Of a stretch of 64,000 bases of DNA, positions 63,497-64,000 are shown one piece after another; position 1 is the first letter of the stretch; each line of letters opens with the position of its first letter. The stretch spans positions 10,090 to 74,089 of the forward strand of contig CAZCJX010000004.1 of NCBI GenBank assembly GCA_964499205.1, in the 5' to 3' direction. A model generated the notes under the pieces. That model searched no databases and was not told the DNA's origin. It worked only from the letters and a program-made list of their open reading frames with translations. The position numbers and the translations under genes were made by a program. This stretch comes from DASRDZ01 sp964499205. Lineage in GTDB: Bacteria; Chloroflexota; Dormibacteria; Aeolococcales; Aeolococcaceae.

Positions 63497-64000
63497 ATGG
63501 ATCCAGAGCTGAAGAAGAACCGCCGCGGCATCACCCTGGTGTTCACCGGCAACGGCAAGGGCAAGACCACCGCGGCGATGGGACTGGCCCTGCGCGCCGC
63601 GGGCAACGGCATGCCGGTGCGGGTCATCCAGTTCATCAAGGGGTCGTGGAAAACGGGGGAGCGCACCGCCTTCGCCGCCAGTGTGCCCCTGGTGGAGATC
63701 GCCGCCGAGGGACGGGGATTCACCATCGACTCGCTGCGCGACCCGCGCGTCTCCATGGACGAACATGTCGAAGCTGGCCACAACGCGTGGCAGAGCGCCG
63801 TCGACGCGGTGCAGAGCGGCAAGTACCGCATGGTGGTGCTCGACGAGGTGCTGGGCTCGATCACCGCGGGGCTGGTGGCCGAGGAGGCGGTGGTGTCGCT
63901 GATCGAGTCGAAGCCGCGCGACCTGCACCTGGTGCTCACCGGCCGCGGCGCGCCGCAGTCGGTGATCGACGCGGCCGACTGCGTCACCGAGATGCGCGAG
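63497..64000 (+). CDS. cobO: Corrinoid adenosyltransferase, 5' part
   Basis: The first 168 residues of a CobA/CobO/BtuR-type ATP:corrinoid adenosyltransferase, cut by the window end. The P-loop TGNGKGKTTAAMGLALRA, the VIQFIKGSWKTGE segment, VVLDEVLGSI (Walker B) and LVLTGRGAP are all present. It attaches the adenosyl group to cobalt in the B12 pathway. It starts 10 bp after the transporter stop and shares the riboswitch transcript. Confidence 0.95.
   Translation, partial: MDPELKKNRRGITLVFTGNGKGKTTAAMGLALRAAGNGMPVRVIQFIKGSWKTGERTAFAASVPLVEIAAEGRGFTIDSLRDPRVSMDEHVEAGHNAWQSAVDAVQSGKYRMVVLDEVLGSITAGLVAEEAVVSLIESKPRDLHLVLTGRGAPQSVIDAADCVTEMRE

Overview
The window is GC-rich throughout (about 70 % by eye), densely coded and bacterial. 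Short gaps, many ATGA/GTGA start-stop overlaps, an F420-type PPOX oxidoreductase, an EF-G2-like factor, SipW-type exported proteins and several large surface proteins would fit Candidatus Dormibacterota, another deep Chloroflexota-like lineage or an actinobacterium. I cannot place it more closely from sequence alone, and there is no rRNA or tRNA. One run of 100 N at 60950-61049 is a scaffold gap.

Layout. 1-7.6 kb: the end of an exported sedolisin protease, then a minus-strand run of housekeeping genes (flippase-like membrane protein, GDPD phosphodiesterase, thioesterase, malic enzyme, a TPR-like membrane protein, proC, a lipoprotein). 7.7-14.4 kb: a plus-strand histidine-utilisation operon, hutH-hutU-hutG-hutI, with each junction overlapping by 4 nt, plus a second amidohydrolase. 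14.4-20.8 kb (minus): msrA, a polysaccharide deacetylase, an AAA ATPase, a DUF255 thioredoxin-fold protein and two unknown secreted proteins. 21.2-28.2 kb: a CBS/zinc-ribbon protein coupled to citrate synthase, a methyltransferase, a secreted BNR-like protein, a CPBP protease, purA, a PPOX oxidoreductase and a Fic protein with a perfect operator-like palindrome at its start.

28.2-30.8 kb holds the most interesting locus: a BCP-type peroxiredoxin whose peroxidatic cysteine codon is TGA. The frame stays open on both sides, the downstream part encodes the rest of the family, and a perfect 6-bp hairpin with a G in its apical loop starts 15 nt after the TGA. I read it as a selenocysteine peroxiredoxin with a bacterial SECIS element. 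It overlaps the stop codon of an EF-G-like GTPase by 4 nt.

30.9-40.5 kb: a lipoprotein, a methyltransferase divergent from a DedA protein, an Xre/RES toxin-antitoxin pair with its own palindrome, moeA with a ketopantoate-reductase-like gene, the split glycine decarboxylase gcvPA-gcvPB, and pyrE. 41-46.5 kb: a four-gene minus-strand operon for exported, SipW-like, fibre- or adhesin-like proteins, ending in a 1006-residue protein with five 107-residue Ig-like repeats. 46.9-54.8 kb: a deacetylase, then a 1288-residue S8 protease with beta-propeller-like repeats overlapping a neutral-ceramidase-like enzyme. 54.8-62.3 kb: an O-methyltransferase, an acyl-CoA dehydrogenase, a transglycosylase with a long structured leader, and a giant beta-propeller/MBG-repeat surface protein cut by the N gap. 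62.5-64 kb: a cobalamin riboswitch in front of a NiCoT-like cobalt transporter and cobO, which runs off the end.

No CRISPR array, insertion sequence, integrase or phage gene is visible.
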